A stretch of DNA of 64,000 bases, from the NCBI RefSeq assembly GCF_018691265.1, contig NW_024881300.1:2499046-2563045 (forward strand). The letters run 5' to 3'. Shown piece after piece: positions 51,901 to 62,690 of this stretch. The translations under genes were made by a program, and so were the position numbers. A model generated the notes under the pieces. That model searched no databases, had not been told where the DNA came from, and was given only the letters and a program-made list of their open reading frames with translations. Every line of letters begins with the position of its first letter. Positions within the stretch are counted from its first letter, which is position 1. Source of the DNA: Tyto alba (lineage: Eukaryota; Chordata; Aves; Strigiformes; Tytonidae).

Positions 51901-54900
51901 ATGCATACAAATGCAAAAAAAGGTCATACCTAGTGATGTGACTGCTGATGAGGCACAGCTCTCAAGCACATTAGCAACAAAAAAGGATTCACACAATGAC
52001 TTTTGGGGGGAAACAGATGACATTTGCTTTCCATAAGACTTCAGACAGCAAGGTTTGTATGCAACTAACAAACATAATAACTATTCCAATAAAGTTCTAT
52101 GCAACTGAACTTTGCTACACCAAACATCCCTCTGAGCGTACGGCCATTTCACACATTTCTTTTGTAATCCCACAGCACTTTGTTTTCTATATTGACTTAT
52201 AGCTTCCTGTGCCAGTTAAACATATTGTTTTCTTGTGCCATCAGCAGCATCACTTGCTGAAAGGACCAGGGCAACAGACTCAAGAGGTAACAAGGCAAGT
52301 TCAGATTAGATGTTAGGAAAAAAAAATAATTTCTCAGCGAGGATGGTCAAACAATGGAAAGTCCAGAGAGGATGTGCAATCTGCTTGCATACACTCGACA
52401 CCTGGCGTGACAGTGCCCTGAGCAACCCAACCCAATGCTGAAGTTGCCCAACTAGGTTGGGCTAGAAACTTCCAGGGGTCCCTTCCAACCTAAACGACAC
52501 TACGCAAGTAGCTGTTTACTAGATGACCTCTCATAAGACGAGGAATTAGTTAAGCATATCCTCAAAATATAATCAAACAACTTGGAGACTTATTCCAGAC
52601 TTCCTGCTGATTTTCTGCTCCCCAGCAAATTGTTTTACTTTCAGTTTATTCATAGTATAAACAAACATCTTAAAATTGCTTCCAGCATTCGCATTATCCA
52701 CTACAGGACAGTGATGAATGCAGTATAAATACTGAAACAGAGCTGAAAGAACACAGGGTACTTAATCTTTATAACATGTGACTTCAATTCAGTTAGACTG
52801 GATACTCCATCATTTAACACCAAAAGAATTGCAAGAGGACATTATGGACCTGCAGTTTTATCTCATTCACATTTTTCGTAAGCCCAAGTTTGAAGTGGAC
52901 CAATTTTCTTATTAGCTCTGATGAGCATACAGGTTCATGCAGGAATTTAGGGAAGCAATTTATAAAGCCTTATCTTACGTCACACAGGAAGACTTCAGCA
53001 AAGAGGATGTTACTTAATGTACAAACATGAATGAATGGCCAGGGCTATTAAAAAAAAAAAATCCAGAAGTAGAGAAAAGCATAAAAGTGAGTTACTTGAC
53101 AGCGAGAGATTAAATATTGTCTATTTCATACAACAAAAAAAGTAGCGAAGTGGCTATGAAGCAGGCTCTTGGAAAATCTAGCACTGGTGGAACATGCCAG
53201 GTAATTCACAGTTGGAAGCACCAGTAGAGTCCACAATTGACAAGAATCCTGTAAAAGCAGCTGTGATGGGTTACAAAATATCACAGTATTGCATAAGCCA
53301 GAAAAGAAGCAGTGGTTTAGCAACCAGTCATTTATTTTTAGTAATTCGTATTCTAAGGGGACAGAGGTGCCTCTTAGCAACTGTTCCACCTACCCTGCTG
53401 ACAGGCCAGGTCTCATGGTACCAGAAGGTGCTTAAGTAGAATGCTGACTGACCATCGCAAAAAAAAAAAATAGGAGTTTATTATGGTTTTCTCTAGTTTT
53501 TGCAGATAGCCATACCTCTTCACAAACTATGTCTCAAAGAGTCTTGACTAGCTAGTGATAACAGGTCCCATTACGAGTTTACTGTACAGCTTTTCAAAGC
53601 TTATTGTGATGCAGCAAAGAGCAAGATGAAGAAATTAAGTTTGGTGTGTATTTCCAGGCACCACAAAACCTGGAGGAGGAACCTGCAACATCAGCAGCCA
53701 AAAAAACCCTCTACTGCAAAGCTATACATGCAACTTTGATTAAGCACCAAAAAAAAGTCAGCATTACATAGTATACATGAATATGCCAGCCTCAGCCTGG
53801 GACATTTAGGATACTCCTGATGATTCACCAGTTGAGTTTACTAAATCTTGCTGCTTATTAAAACCAGAAGCCTGTCTTCTCTAAGGTAACGTGCAACACA
53901 CAGGTTGAAGAGAAAGGGAGCCCTCTGTTTTAGTGGCATGAGACTCACCTGAACCTGCTTGCGGAGTTTGCTGCATTCGTCTGTCAAAACCTGCAGCTGG
54001 AGACGGCTCTGTGCAGATTCCAGCTCTGCCTGTCTCCGCAACATTTGCTCCTTTTCTAAAGAGCTGGAGGAACAAGAGAAAAAACAACCCTTAGGACTAG
54101 GTATTACCTAGGATGCTTCTCTGGGCTGTCGACTCCTATCCTCAGAGTTCATCCCAACACAAGTCCTGTTCAGGTAAATTCAAAAGTTACAGAAAATCTG
54201 GTACTGCACTCATCTAGTGCACTCACCTCAAGATGTTCTCAGTTACACAATTGTACTGAATGACTCACTCAAGTGTTGTTCCATAGAAACAACAGCCTTT
54301 CCCCTCACCCTCTCCAAATATACTAATCTAGTAGAAGACAGTGAAAGAGAAAGCAGTTGGTGGTTTTTTTTGTTGTTGTTGTTTGTTTGTTTTTTGTTCC
54401 CATACAGAAACAGTTTAGCAAATTCTATACCATCAGTGTCCATGTCAGCAACAGAGCAAGATCTTCAAGCTTGTTGCTATTACCAGTAACTGATTTTGTA
54501 TTTCAGGAAAACATAGCTGTATCAAAAATAGACAGATATCGGTAAATTCTCTGTGAATGTCCATATAATAGCCATACTTACTACCTCACCTGGAGCCTAA
54601 AAGTGCACACACACCATGTAGCAGCAGGAGCAGCTTTGATAACATACTCAATTTCTCATTCATATAGGCTTTACATATAAAGTAATTGTTAGAGGAGCAA
54701 GAAAAAACAGTATTCCTTGAAATGATCTGTACATTTGCTCTGTAGCGTTGACCACTGCGTTCTGCACTTCAACAGCTGCAATATTCCAGTTATTTCAGCA
54801 GTTCATGTGCAGGGAGATCTAGCTCGCCTAAGCACCTTCTAAATATACAGACCAAGCCTTGCACATTCACAGTGCAGTCGTTTCCCTGTACCTTCTTCAC

Positions 54901-57900
54901 GCTATTTTTTTTTTCTTGCAGAAAAACCAGGTGAAATCCTGTATTTAACCACTGCAAACACATTCTATACACAAGCACCCGGAGCCCGAAGGCTGGCTTT
55001 TCTGAATGTGAAGAACAAAACCCACGATCTTCTACCTGATTCAAGGCTATGTGCAAACCATATTGATGCATGCATCAGTGATCACATTTGTCCTCCGGTC
55101 GTGGCTGTGTGCCACAAAGCAGCCGCTGCCAGCGACTTCACTGGCCTGACAGGCAGTCACTGCTGCCTGCCTCCCAACAAAAACAGGAGGCAGAGGAGAT
55201 GCAGGGCAAGTGGGGAAGGGCTGCAGCGAGATTCTCAGACACAAGCAGCAGTTAGACAACTACTTCTCCGTGAGGGATAACAAGATTTAAACACCCAAAT
55301 GCCTTCTGTGCTTTTGAAAAAAAAAAAAAATTCTATTTATCGTTTGGTTTGCAGTGTCAATCCAGTGAAAGAAGTGTGACTCTTCTAAAGGTACAGTTCA
55401 AACACCATCAGGCAGTGGCAATCTGGACAGAAGAGATATTTTCCCTTCATGACAGTTACCCCTCAATCATTTCTGATTAATAATTACCAAGATAGCAAGG
55501 TTTCTATTGAAAGACTGCATTGAAAGTACAGCAGTGTAGTCAGAGACATGTCAAAGACAACCCCAATTAAATTCTATTCACTACAAGATTCAAGAGAACT
55601 CTGATATCTGCAGCCTTTTAATTTCAGAATAATATCTGACAGCATCTTCCTGAAAAGAAATTAGTCTCCATTTTCATACCCGCTTCTCCTTCTTTCAATA
55701 AAAAGTCTACATTTAAGTTGGAGAGGGAAGTAGAGTCATAGTAATGCTTGCTGACCTTTTGTAAGTAAAGCTACATGAAGAGTTTGACAAAGCAAGATGG
55801 AAAGTGATTCATGTGAGAGATTACTCTGTTTAATGGATGCAGAAAAGATGGCAGAAAAGGTCAGCTATTCAACCCCTTGCATTTCTGACTATGCCTCGCT
55901 TTTCTCATGTAATGATGAATTAGCAATATGGGGCTTTTTGGCAACAACTCTGCATGTTCTCCCATGATGACATTTCAGGATACAGCTACTTCAAGTGCTG
56001 CAAAGCACAAACTCAAGAATTCTGTTCCAAAAGAAAATTCACCTCTCAGGTAAGACATGCAACCCAGCAAGACCTTGGTTTGTTAAGCCACTCGTACTCA
56101 TGATAATCCCCAAGAGGATGCACAAATTGCTTTAGACAATACAGGAAATTAAAGCATGAAGTAGAAGCCAGACTGCAGCTTCCAGTGGCATGCAATCAGT
56201 GAGGTCATACCTTTATGTGGAGGCTCCATACCTTTTCATGCGTTCCTGTTCACTGGTATCCAGCGCTGTCAAAGTGCGAGCATACAGGACCACAATGTCA
56301 GAACGTTTCGCTTTCTTATTGCACTGAAATAAAAGACAAGTTCAGTTCATCTGCAGGAATTTAACTATCCAAACTACGCATCCCTACAAGCTGCTAGGTA
56401 TTATTTTGAAAAATCTTTATAGCTTTGAAGGGAGGGATTGTCTACTTGAAAACAAATCCACAAAACCACAAATATTAACATAGTGGTTTTGCAAGACACC
56501 CTCTCATACAGACACCAGAGCTCTAATTGGGCCTAAAAGAACAGTTTAGGTCATGTATCCTATTGCACCTTTAATAATGCATCTTCTTACTTCCCACTAA
56601 ATTTATTTTGCTAAAAACACCACTGACGCAGCTTGGTCAGGTAAGTTCCAGGGACAAAAAAAAAAAAAAAAGGCAAACAAAAAAAACCAAACAGAACCAA
56701 AACAAACCACAAAACAAAGGGCAAAAGGGAAGAAAAAAAATCTGAAAGAAAACACCAGCCCAGCCACTATTTCAAAAACATCAAGACTGGCTGCTTAGCC
56801 AGATTTAGGAACCTCAGAGTATACTCCCAACTCTGTTACTGGCGTACTATATTCCTTTAATCAAATCCTATAGGCCTAAATCCATAAAAGCATTCCATTA
56901 TCAGTATGAAACACTGACATCCCGCTGATTTCAGCGATACACGGGGAGTCAGATATTTCAATAATTTTGTGCATCTGGCTGCAACCATTTAGTACTTTAG
57001 ATTCACCTTAAAAAGGAGGGATAATACCTCCCCCCTGAGTTGGGACTCGGAAGAAATTATGGCATCTGCAAGCTTACTGTTCTGCAAATATACTTTGTTG
57101 ATCAGAAAAGAGGCAGTGACTACTCAAATCAAGTAACCTCCGCTACCCATTGAATTACTATGTGCACTTAAAATGTGGACTTCTCTATTCTTTGGTAGCA
57201 CGAAGATATCACAGGCAACAGTTTCAGATCAGACAACCTCCCTCCCTTTGTAAAAGCCAGCCTTGCAAAGCAGAAAGTGGCTAAGACAGCCTTCCTGGCA
57301 ACCAGCAGCTGCCATTGGCAGGATCAGGAACGCTGCACTTTCACAGCAACCTGCGCTCAAGCCACTTAGTATACAGAGCACCATGCACAGAAACTCTGTG
57401 CTGTTCAATCTGAGAATGCCCAGTCGCAAAGGACAGTGGCTGAAAACAAAGGGAAGAGGATTTAGCTGCAAGATTCTCTCCAGAGCAAGTTCTCCTAGGA
57501 AGTTTTCAGTAATTACATCACTGGAAGAAAAAGAGGGAGCAAGCACCCCTTAGGATCTGTTAGGGTTCAGGAAGAAAGCAGTCACAAATTTCCAAATAAA
57601 AGACACCGGGAAGATGTCTGAGAGTTCTGTCTGGGCCAGGAGTAGCTGAAGAAAAATTTACACAGAATTGACGGGGATGAGAAAAATAAGGTTTGGGCCT
57701 TTGCTATGGCAACAGTGATTCTTTAGGTTTAATGTCAGTGCACGTCAACAGAAGTTTAATTGTGCAGGGTTCCCTCCTCTCAACAAGTCAAGCAAGACTA
57801 TGGAAGCTCTCAAAATGATAAAGCCAAAGAAAAGCTGGGCTTCCAGCCACTGACTCGGAAAGCAGCAGAAATGAATCCTATTTCCAAGGTACTCATTGAC

Positions 57901-60900
57901 CTAATTTTTGTTGACATTCCCTTCTGGAGAAAAGGAATAAGGAATGGAAGCACATCACTGAGGCCTAATCAAAAGAGATCAGTACTACCCAAGGAAACAA
58001 AGCCAAAAAAGCACCTTAAAAAGCAAATGGACTTTAAAGGATGCAACTTGCTTCTCAGTTCGCTCTCTGCAAGCTACCTAAACAACCTACTTAAAGGTTG
58101 CAAAAGCAGCTAAAGTTCAAAACAGAAGATTAACTGACCAAAACCAGTTCTCAAACAGATTTCTTGTCCAATAACATACTGTTTATACTTAGTTAATTGC
58201 TTCTAGGAATCTGTTTGCCATTCCCACACTCCAGGACCAGAGTGCAGTGCTTTAAAACCAATCACAGGTTTAGCACTTGATCTGTCAAACTTCTGAGTCT
58301 GCTACTTGCAAATGCTCTACTTGAGGGAGAAAATCCAAGTCAGAATTGTCCCTTTAAAGCAGTGCTACTTGCTCCTCGTTTATTTACATCAAAATAAAGG
58401 TGATTTTTGTTACTGCTGACAGCAGGCAAAGGTGGATTCTTCATGCAGCGAGTTGTAACAGTTACGGTGAGCACGCCTGCAGTGTAAGCCACCCAACAGC
58501 AAGTCCTTTCCTGTGCATTTAAGCGTCCATTTTACCTGGGGGCACTTCCCTGCTTGTCCCTTGAGCCACCTTTCAATGCAGGTGTAACCAAATAGGTGTC
58601 CGCACCGCAACGTTGAGAGACGGTGGTCCCCAGCATTGGTCCACGGCTCGAAGCAGATTGAACAGGTGTCCCCTTCGTCCTCATCCGGCAGCACAACAGG
58701 AACCGATGGTTCCAGTTGCTTTAGTGGAGTTCTCTAGGATTAAAAATAAACAAACATGCAATTTTTTGAGAGAAATGTGGCACTGACTGTATTTAATCCA
58801 AATACATGATGACCAAAAGCATTTAGGTCATCTTACCTGCTTCTGCTGGATTTTGACCTCTTCACTTTCTTGATTTCCATGTTCTGCAGAAGCTTGAGAC
58901 AAAGCTTGAGGCGGCTCTACTTGGACCTCCCTGGAAACTAAAGAGAGCACTGCATAAATGAACTGATACATAACAGGGGGAAAAGGAGTTCTCCTTGAAT
59001 TGATCAAAAATCATCACAGCATAAAGTAAGCAGTGCAACAACAGCACGGGTTACATACAAAGCTTCAGATCAGCATCCTGGATCCTGAAGGTCAAGCCGT
59101 GTGTGTGTGTTAAGCCTTTCTATTCACCCATGGTAGTGCTGAAGAACCTTATGCTTTCTTTTGTAGAAAGCAGCAGAATTTCAGCATATTCGGTGAAAAA
59201 GGAGAGGTTTTTCTAAAGACAGCGATTGCATTTTCTGACCTGCTGGAAACAATTATGTCTGAGTACAGATCTCTAGATGGGCTGATTTAAGGACAGAACC
59301 CTGCATCATTATGCCCGGAGAAAGACAGACACCAATATGAAGAAGTTATTTTGCCAAGGGATCTAAGCATACGTATTTCATGTGCCAAGAAAGCATTTAC
59401 CATATGCTATCTGCCCATTCACCCTGACTTAATCAGTTTTCCAGCTGGTAGTTATCCGAACTATCAATTCTTCTGGGCCATATGTTTTTTGTGGCGGGCC
59501 TCTGTTAGCCCTTCTGTTGAAGCATGGGCACACAGAAACATTACGTTTGGATTACATTACAACCACTAGCATACTAAAAAAGGAGCAGAAATCACTGCCT
59601 CGCCCCATCTCCTGATAAAACAAAAGAGTTTAGTCACATTTAGTATTCGAGGCAGATATTCTGAATCCAGGAGAGAGGTATCACCTAACCCTGGCTAATG
59701 TCAATGAAGTTTTCAGCCTCCATGGTTATGGGCTGAATAGGAACCAGTGGCTTATATAAGCAAAAAATACAAGGGAATTCCAGAAAACCCTACAGAGAGC
59801 ATATGTTCACACAATATTAGACAGCGCTTAACAGCTTGAGCTCCTGTCACATGTACGACTAGCTCAGAGCAAGCTGAATGAATCTGTTCAACAGACGCCT
59901 CCTAGATGTACCCTCAAAAAAGGTGTCAAGGTGAGCTGCCCAAACTAAGGGCAGAGAGCAAAACATAAAGACATTCCTTAGAGTCCGAAGTAAAAAAATA
60001 ACCTTGTTCTCATATTCTCTGGGTATCAATAACCTTGACTAGCAAGTTAACTATTTGTCACTCTTACATAAACTGCGTATGCTCACCACAAACAATGTCA
60101 GTGAAGTGCGTGGCAGCCTGTGAACATGAGTCTGGATAAAGGACTGCAAGACAAAACTGAGGTAAAAAAAAAGACAAACAAAGAGCCCGCTGTCCTAAGT
60201 ATCTCTACCTCCTCAGCTAAGTGTCACGGGAAGTTCCAGCAATGAAAAGAAAACTCTAAACTGAAGCAGAATGAAATCGCAGATCATTAAAAATTACTGA
60301 ATCAGATCCTTCTCTGAAAACTGAAAGCACTGTTGATCTCCAGAGATACGACCTGATGTTTTCAATAATACCCCTTGGTAATATATAACAGCAGAAGTGT
60401 GCTAAGTACTAATCTCTAAGGTTGAAGTTATTCTGAACATTTCCGGGATTATTTATAAGCAGCAGCCTGCAAACAGCAAAAAGCCTGTATTTAACATTAC
60501 AGTAGCAATCACCCGTTGCTGCTTCTGCTCTTAGGAACTGCTTGCCAGAAAGCCTTGTGGTAGCAACCTGCTCCCATCAGCTGCGGGCATAATGATCTCT
60601 TAGCACCGTCTGTTGTGAAGCTTGAAAGGATTTCCCCACTGAGTTTTGAAACAGCAAGGTGAGTTTCTGAAGTCAGTCTCTACGCAGCTCAAATACAGCA
60701 CAAACCTCCCGAGCTACCTGCTGGAGGTGTCTCCTGGGCTGCTGGCAACAGCGGCGCTGCAGCCTCCGCCGCTTCCTCCTCCTCAGCAGAAGAGCTGCTG
60801 TCAGAGCCGCTCACTACTACTGTTTCGCCTGAGCTGTGTTCCTGGTTGTCCCTTGCAGTATGTGAGGGCTCCAGACGTGGGACTGGTCCTGTAGCTGGCT

Positions 60901-62688
60901 CTTGGGTCCTGCTGAGTTGAAAGTAACTGTCCAATGCTGCCCTGAGTCCAGAAAAGCAAGAAATAAAAGCCAGTTATTTCAGGTAAGCTAAAGGCTCAGC
61001 ACATTTCTCCACACTTGTTTGCAGTAAAACTCCTAGGCTCTTACTGCAATAGGAGGGTATCAGTTATCAGGACAGACCTTCTCTGGTAGAGGGGCCATCC
61101 CATACAATTGCCCGCTTTACAAACAATCAGCAGTACCATACAGCAACCGTTCATTTTGCTCAGCTCAAAGAATCTCCTTCTTGTTACAACAATGATGTTG
61201 TCTTCTTTTGGGGTGGGGTGGTGGTGGGGTTGGAGAAAAGAAAAGCAAAGACGACGTAAGTATTGTTCACTAATAGCCTAAGAACTCCTAACCTGTACTT
61301 AAAAGCCTAACTCAAACCTGGTTCCCAAAGCGAGTGCCATTATTAGATGCACAAGGCCTGTATCAGAGTCTCATTCCATTGACTCCTCTTTGCCTAGTCC
61401 TTCTGCTTTCCCTCTTCTTTCCTACTGGCACTTCATCCCTGGATAGAAACATCCTCCCCTCTCCCCCCCATCAGTTCAGCTATAATCTCCATTATCCTTC
61501 CAATTCAAAAAGAGAAGTTTGTCACGTTGCCTTTAGCCCTGAGAACTCCAGCGACCTTCACATGCAATCCAAGGGCAAACAGTAGTTATGTTTAATCATC
61601 TGGGAGGAGAGGAGTTCTTGCTCTCACTGAATCTAAAGGCAATACTCCAGTTAATTATCATGTTGCCCTTGGCATTTAAAAAAGCAACAAAGATGAGGCA
61701 AAAAACAAATAAACCAAAAATGGGTATTTCTTTCTGGCTAGAGAGCATCACTCTTTGAACTCATCACAAATGGTATCAAACTGAGTTTTTACTTTCTTTG
61801 CCTGGAGATAACAAAAAAACCCTTACAGAAAAATATTAGTTTGCATGTTTGTGAAAGCTTCTGCAGCAATTGTCATTAGAAAACCTAACCAGGCAATCCC
61901 CAAGTCAAAGGTGAAATGCAAAACAGAACACAAGCTCCACTGAGCTAAATGCTGGCTGGAACGGCCAAGAGTCAGCACTGCTGCAGGAAGCACCAACAGG
62001 ATTCTGGCAAAGCAGAGGCAACAGCGTGAGCAGAAGCTCTGCAAGCAAGGTTAAAAGTGTAGAAGGGCTCAGAATTCAACACCACCACTGCCAACGTAAG
62101 AAACGGGGGGATTCACTTAACAAGAGCAAAGATCCTGCCAGAAGGGATCAGAGAGCGCTTTGCCATTATTGAGCTTAAAAGACATGTGAGCTGCCCAGAA
62201 TTTGGCCACAACCTGGACCGAGCTGGGCTCTATAAGCCAGGAAGCAAGGCAGTTTTAAACTGATGCCAGACTTGGCAAGAGGGAAGTTCAGCCCCAACTT
62301 TATTTCTGCTTTACCTGGCACTGACTGTCCTCTGGGAACCACCAATTCTCCGTTGCCTGCGAGCATTCCTCACTCGCGGACGCTGCGTGAGCTGTGGCAA
62401 TGGCTGATATGGATCAGATGCCCCTTGTAGCCTTTGCAGTCCATTGAGAGCCACGGAGGGACCCAACTGCAGGTCAGGCTCAGCAGCTGCTTCCTGTGTA
62501 TCAGCATTTAGTATGACAACAGCATCATCAGCAGGAAGAACTGTAACGTTGCCTCCTCCTTCACCAAGCACTGGAGCACGGGACGACAGTGCTGCGGGAC
62601 CAGAGGGCTCTGTGGGAAGCATCCCGAGGTTCTCTACAGAGTAACCAGACACTGGCTGAAGATCAACTTCCATCTCTTCTTGAGCCAT
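42807..62688 (-). CDS. RFWD3: RFWD3 E3 ubiquitin ligase (RING finger and WD repeat domain 3; FANCW), 12 coding exons
   Basis: The 12 coding exons join in phase to 2,238 nt (745 residues plus stop). The human protein is about 774. RFWD3 ubiquitinates RPA and RAD51 at stalled forks and crosslinks, and acts on p53. Biallelic human mutation causes Fanconi anaemia. Layout: acidic, disordered N-terminus (1-233); RING (C257, C260, C277, H279, C285, C297, C300); Leu/Glu/Gln-rich coiled coil (about 318-370); a linker; and a C-terminal WD40 propeller (about 445-745). The propeller contains the [13 protein letters not shown] and [10 protein letters not shown] strands. I608, in GCIDIQTE, aligns with the human residue altered in the I639K patient allele, by my recollection of the human sequence. 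The start ATG lies 2 nt after a splice acceptor, so the 5' UTR is in an upstream exon outside the window. Gene order RFWD3 then GLG1, both on one strand, matches human. Confidence 0.96.
42951..43596 (-). other. RFWD3: RFWD3 intron between coding exons 11 and 12
   Basis: This 646-bp intron has GT (gtatct) and AG (cccacag) ends. No feature was recognised inside. Confidence 0.85.
43597..43814 (-). CDS. RFWD3: RFWD3 coding exon 11
   Basis: It encodes residues 626 (split codon) to 698. It contains the conserved [17 protein letters not shown] block of the propeller and ends …GDEASKSAL before the gtatct donor. The acceptor is CACGCAG|GTAAAA. The segment around 640-655 differs strongly from the human protein, as expected for a surface loop. 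Confidence 0.95.
44082..44296 (-). CDS. RFWD3: RFWD3 coding exon 10
   Basis: It encodes residues 554 (split codon) to 626 (split codon). Key sequence includes [36 protein letters not shown] and [18 protein letters not shown]. The donor is CCCA|gtacgt. A long overlapping frame covering 43811-44434 on the same strand is a shadow in another phase. Confidence 0.95.
44297..44914 (-). other. RFWD3: RFWD3 intron between coding exons 9 and 10
   Basis: This 618-bp intron has a gtacgg donor and a ctttcag acceptor. Nothing further was recognised. Confidence 0.85.
44915..45091 (-). CDS. RFWD3: RFWD3 coding exon 9
   Basis: It encodes residues 495 (split) to 554 (split): [20 protein letters not shown] onward to QELVPQKSR. 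These are propeller blades with the motif [11 protein letters not shown]. The acceptor is CTGCAG|CTTGG. Confidence 0.95.
45092..47315 (-). other. RFWD3: RFWD3 intron between coding exons 8 and 9
   Basis: This 2,224-bp intron holds a T/GT-rich stretch near 45508-45550. No gene or transposon end was recognised. Confidence 0.85.
47316..47466 (-). CDS. RFWD3: RFWD3 coding exon 8
   Basis: It encodes residues 445 (split) to 495 (split): [20 protein letters not shown] onward to [11 protein letters not shown]. It is the first blade of the WD40 region. The donor is ACCAG|gtgagc. Confidence 0.95.
47467..48619 (-). other. RFWD3: RFWD3 intron between coding exons 7 and 8
   Basis: This 1,153-bp intron contains a C-rich/T-rich tract at 48219-48247. 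No other element was recognised. Confidence 0.85.
48219..48247 (-). repeat. Pyrimidine tract with G-quadruplex potential on the RFWD3 strand
   Basis: C tracts of 6, 7 and 5 are separated by single T and followed by T8 or more. The minus strand, which is the transcript, therefore carries three very long G runs. The middle one is long enough to supply two G3 tracts. Confidence 0.6.
48620..48848 (-). CDS. RFWD3: RFWD3 coding exon 7
   Basis: It encodes residues 369-445 (split): [16 protein letters not shown], a Ser/Gln-rich linker, then the conserved [20 protein letters not shown] and [14 protein letters not shown]. The acceptor ACCTTTGCAG|GAG is preceded by 24 T. Confidence 0.95.
48859..48882 (-). 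repeat. T24 polypyrimidine tract at the exon 7 acceptor
   Basis: There are 24 A on the plus strand, hence 24 T on the transcript strand, ending 10 bp before the exon. It serves as the polypyrimidine tract of this splice acceptor. Confidence 0.85.
52259..52505 (+). mobile_element. CR1 LINE 3' fragment, degenerate
   Basis: The order of blocks matches an avian CR1 3' end: TTCAGATTAGATGTTAGGAA, then a degraded middle, a GGTTGGGCTAGAA-like block, and CCCTTCCAACCTAAACGACA. The copy is diverged and 5'-truncated. It is antisense to RFWD3 and has no coding capacity. Confidence 0.85.
53949..54063 (-). CDS. RFWD3: RFWD3 coding exon 6
   Basis: It encodes residues 330 (split) to 368. The sequence [20 protein letters not shown] onward to KLRKQVQ is a strongly predicted coiled coil, conserved in the family between the RING and WD40 parts. 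The donor is CAG|gtgagt. Confidence 0.95.
54064..56231 (-). other. RFWD3: RFWD3 intron between coding exons 5 and 6
   Basis: This 2,168-bp intron has a T/GTT-rich tract near 54365-54400. No gene was recognised. Confidence 0.85.
56232..56323 (-). CDS. RFWD3: RFWD3 coding exon 5
   Basis: It encodes residues 300-330 (split): [20 protein letters not shown] onward to RMK. C300 is the last zinc ligand of the RING. The acceptor is TTTCAG|TGC and the donor AAAAG|gtatgg. Confidence 0.95.
56324..58535 (-). other. RFWD3: RFWD3 intron between coding exons 4 and 5
   Basis: This 2,212-bp intron splits the RING between Q299 and C300. An A-rich tract lies at about 56658-56740. An open frame on the plus strand at 57760-58113 has a non-ATG start and no recognised domain. 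Confidence 0.85.
58536..58733 (-). CDS. RFWD3: RFWD3 coding exon 4 (RING finger)
   Basis: It encodes residues 234-299: [10 protein letters not shown]… then the RING core [36 protein letters not shown] and GKCPQ. Ligands are visible at C257, C260, C277, H279, C285 and C297. The acceptor is ATCCTAG|AGAAC and the donor CCCAG|gtaaaa. Confidence 0.96.
58837..58937 (-). CDS. RFWD3: RFWD3 coding exon 3
   Basis: It encodes residues 200 (split) to 233: [20 protein letters not shown] onward to EEVKIQQKQ, a Gln/Glu-rich disordered segment. It is too short to stand out as an open frame. It was found from splice sites (CTTTAG|TTTCC, CAG|gtaaga) and phase. Only 103 bp of intron separate it from exon 4. 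Confidence 0.9.
58938..60717 (-). other. RFWD3: RFWD3 intron between coding exons 2 and 3
   Basis: This 1,780-bp intron contains a short GT repeat at 59099-59110. No gene was recognised. Confidence 0.85.
60718..60941 (-). CDS. RFWD3: RFWD3 coding exon 2
   Basis: It encodes residues 125 (split) to 200 (split). The conserved [10 protein letters not shown] is followed by an acidic Ser/Glu run ([19 protein letters not shown]), typical of the N-terminal disordered region. The acceptor is GGACTCAG|GGCAGC and the donor CCAGCAG|gtagct. Confidence 0.93.
60942..62314 (-). other. RFWD3: RFWD3 intron between coding exons 1 and 2
   Basis: This 1,373-bp intron contains a G-rich tract at 61210-61229 on the plus strand. 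No gene was recognised. Confidence 0.85.
61210..61229 (+). repeat. G-rich tract (possible two-tetrad or bulged G-quadruplex)
   Basis: G tracts of 4, 4, 2, 2 and 4 are separated by single T on the plus strand, antisense to RFWD3. Only three tracts reach G3, so a canonical three-tetrad structure is not assured. Confidence 0.55.
62315..62688 (-). CDS. RFWD3: RFWD3 coding exon 1 (N-terminus)
   Basis: It encodes residues 1-125 (split): [20 protein letters not shown] onward to [16 protein letters not shown]. The first residues and the GGSQRT-SAR end match the human protein, while the middle is diverged. The exon proper starts at 62690 after TTCTTTGCAG, so only two bases of 5' UTR lie in it. The donor is CCAG|gtaaag. 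Confidence 0.93.
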
Positions 62689-62690
62689 TT

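Larger units (their letters stand above)
48849..53948 (-). other. RFWD3: RFWD3 intron between coding exons 6 and 7
   Basis: This is the largest RFWD3 intron in the window at 5,100 bp. It contains a CR1 fragment (52259-52505) and the poly(T) splice tract at its 3' end. Small frames here show no domains. Confidence 0.85.

Noticed and set aside
57760..58113. 117-codon plus-strand frame in an RFWD3 intron
   Set aside because: It begins with TTG rather than ATG and has no recognisable domain or flanking promoter. I treat it as chance.
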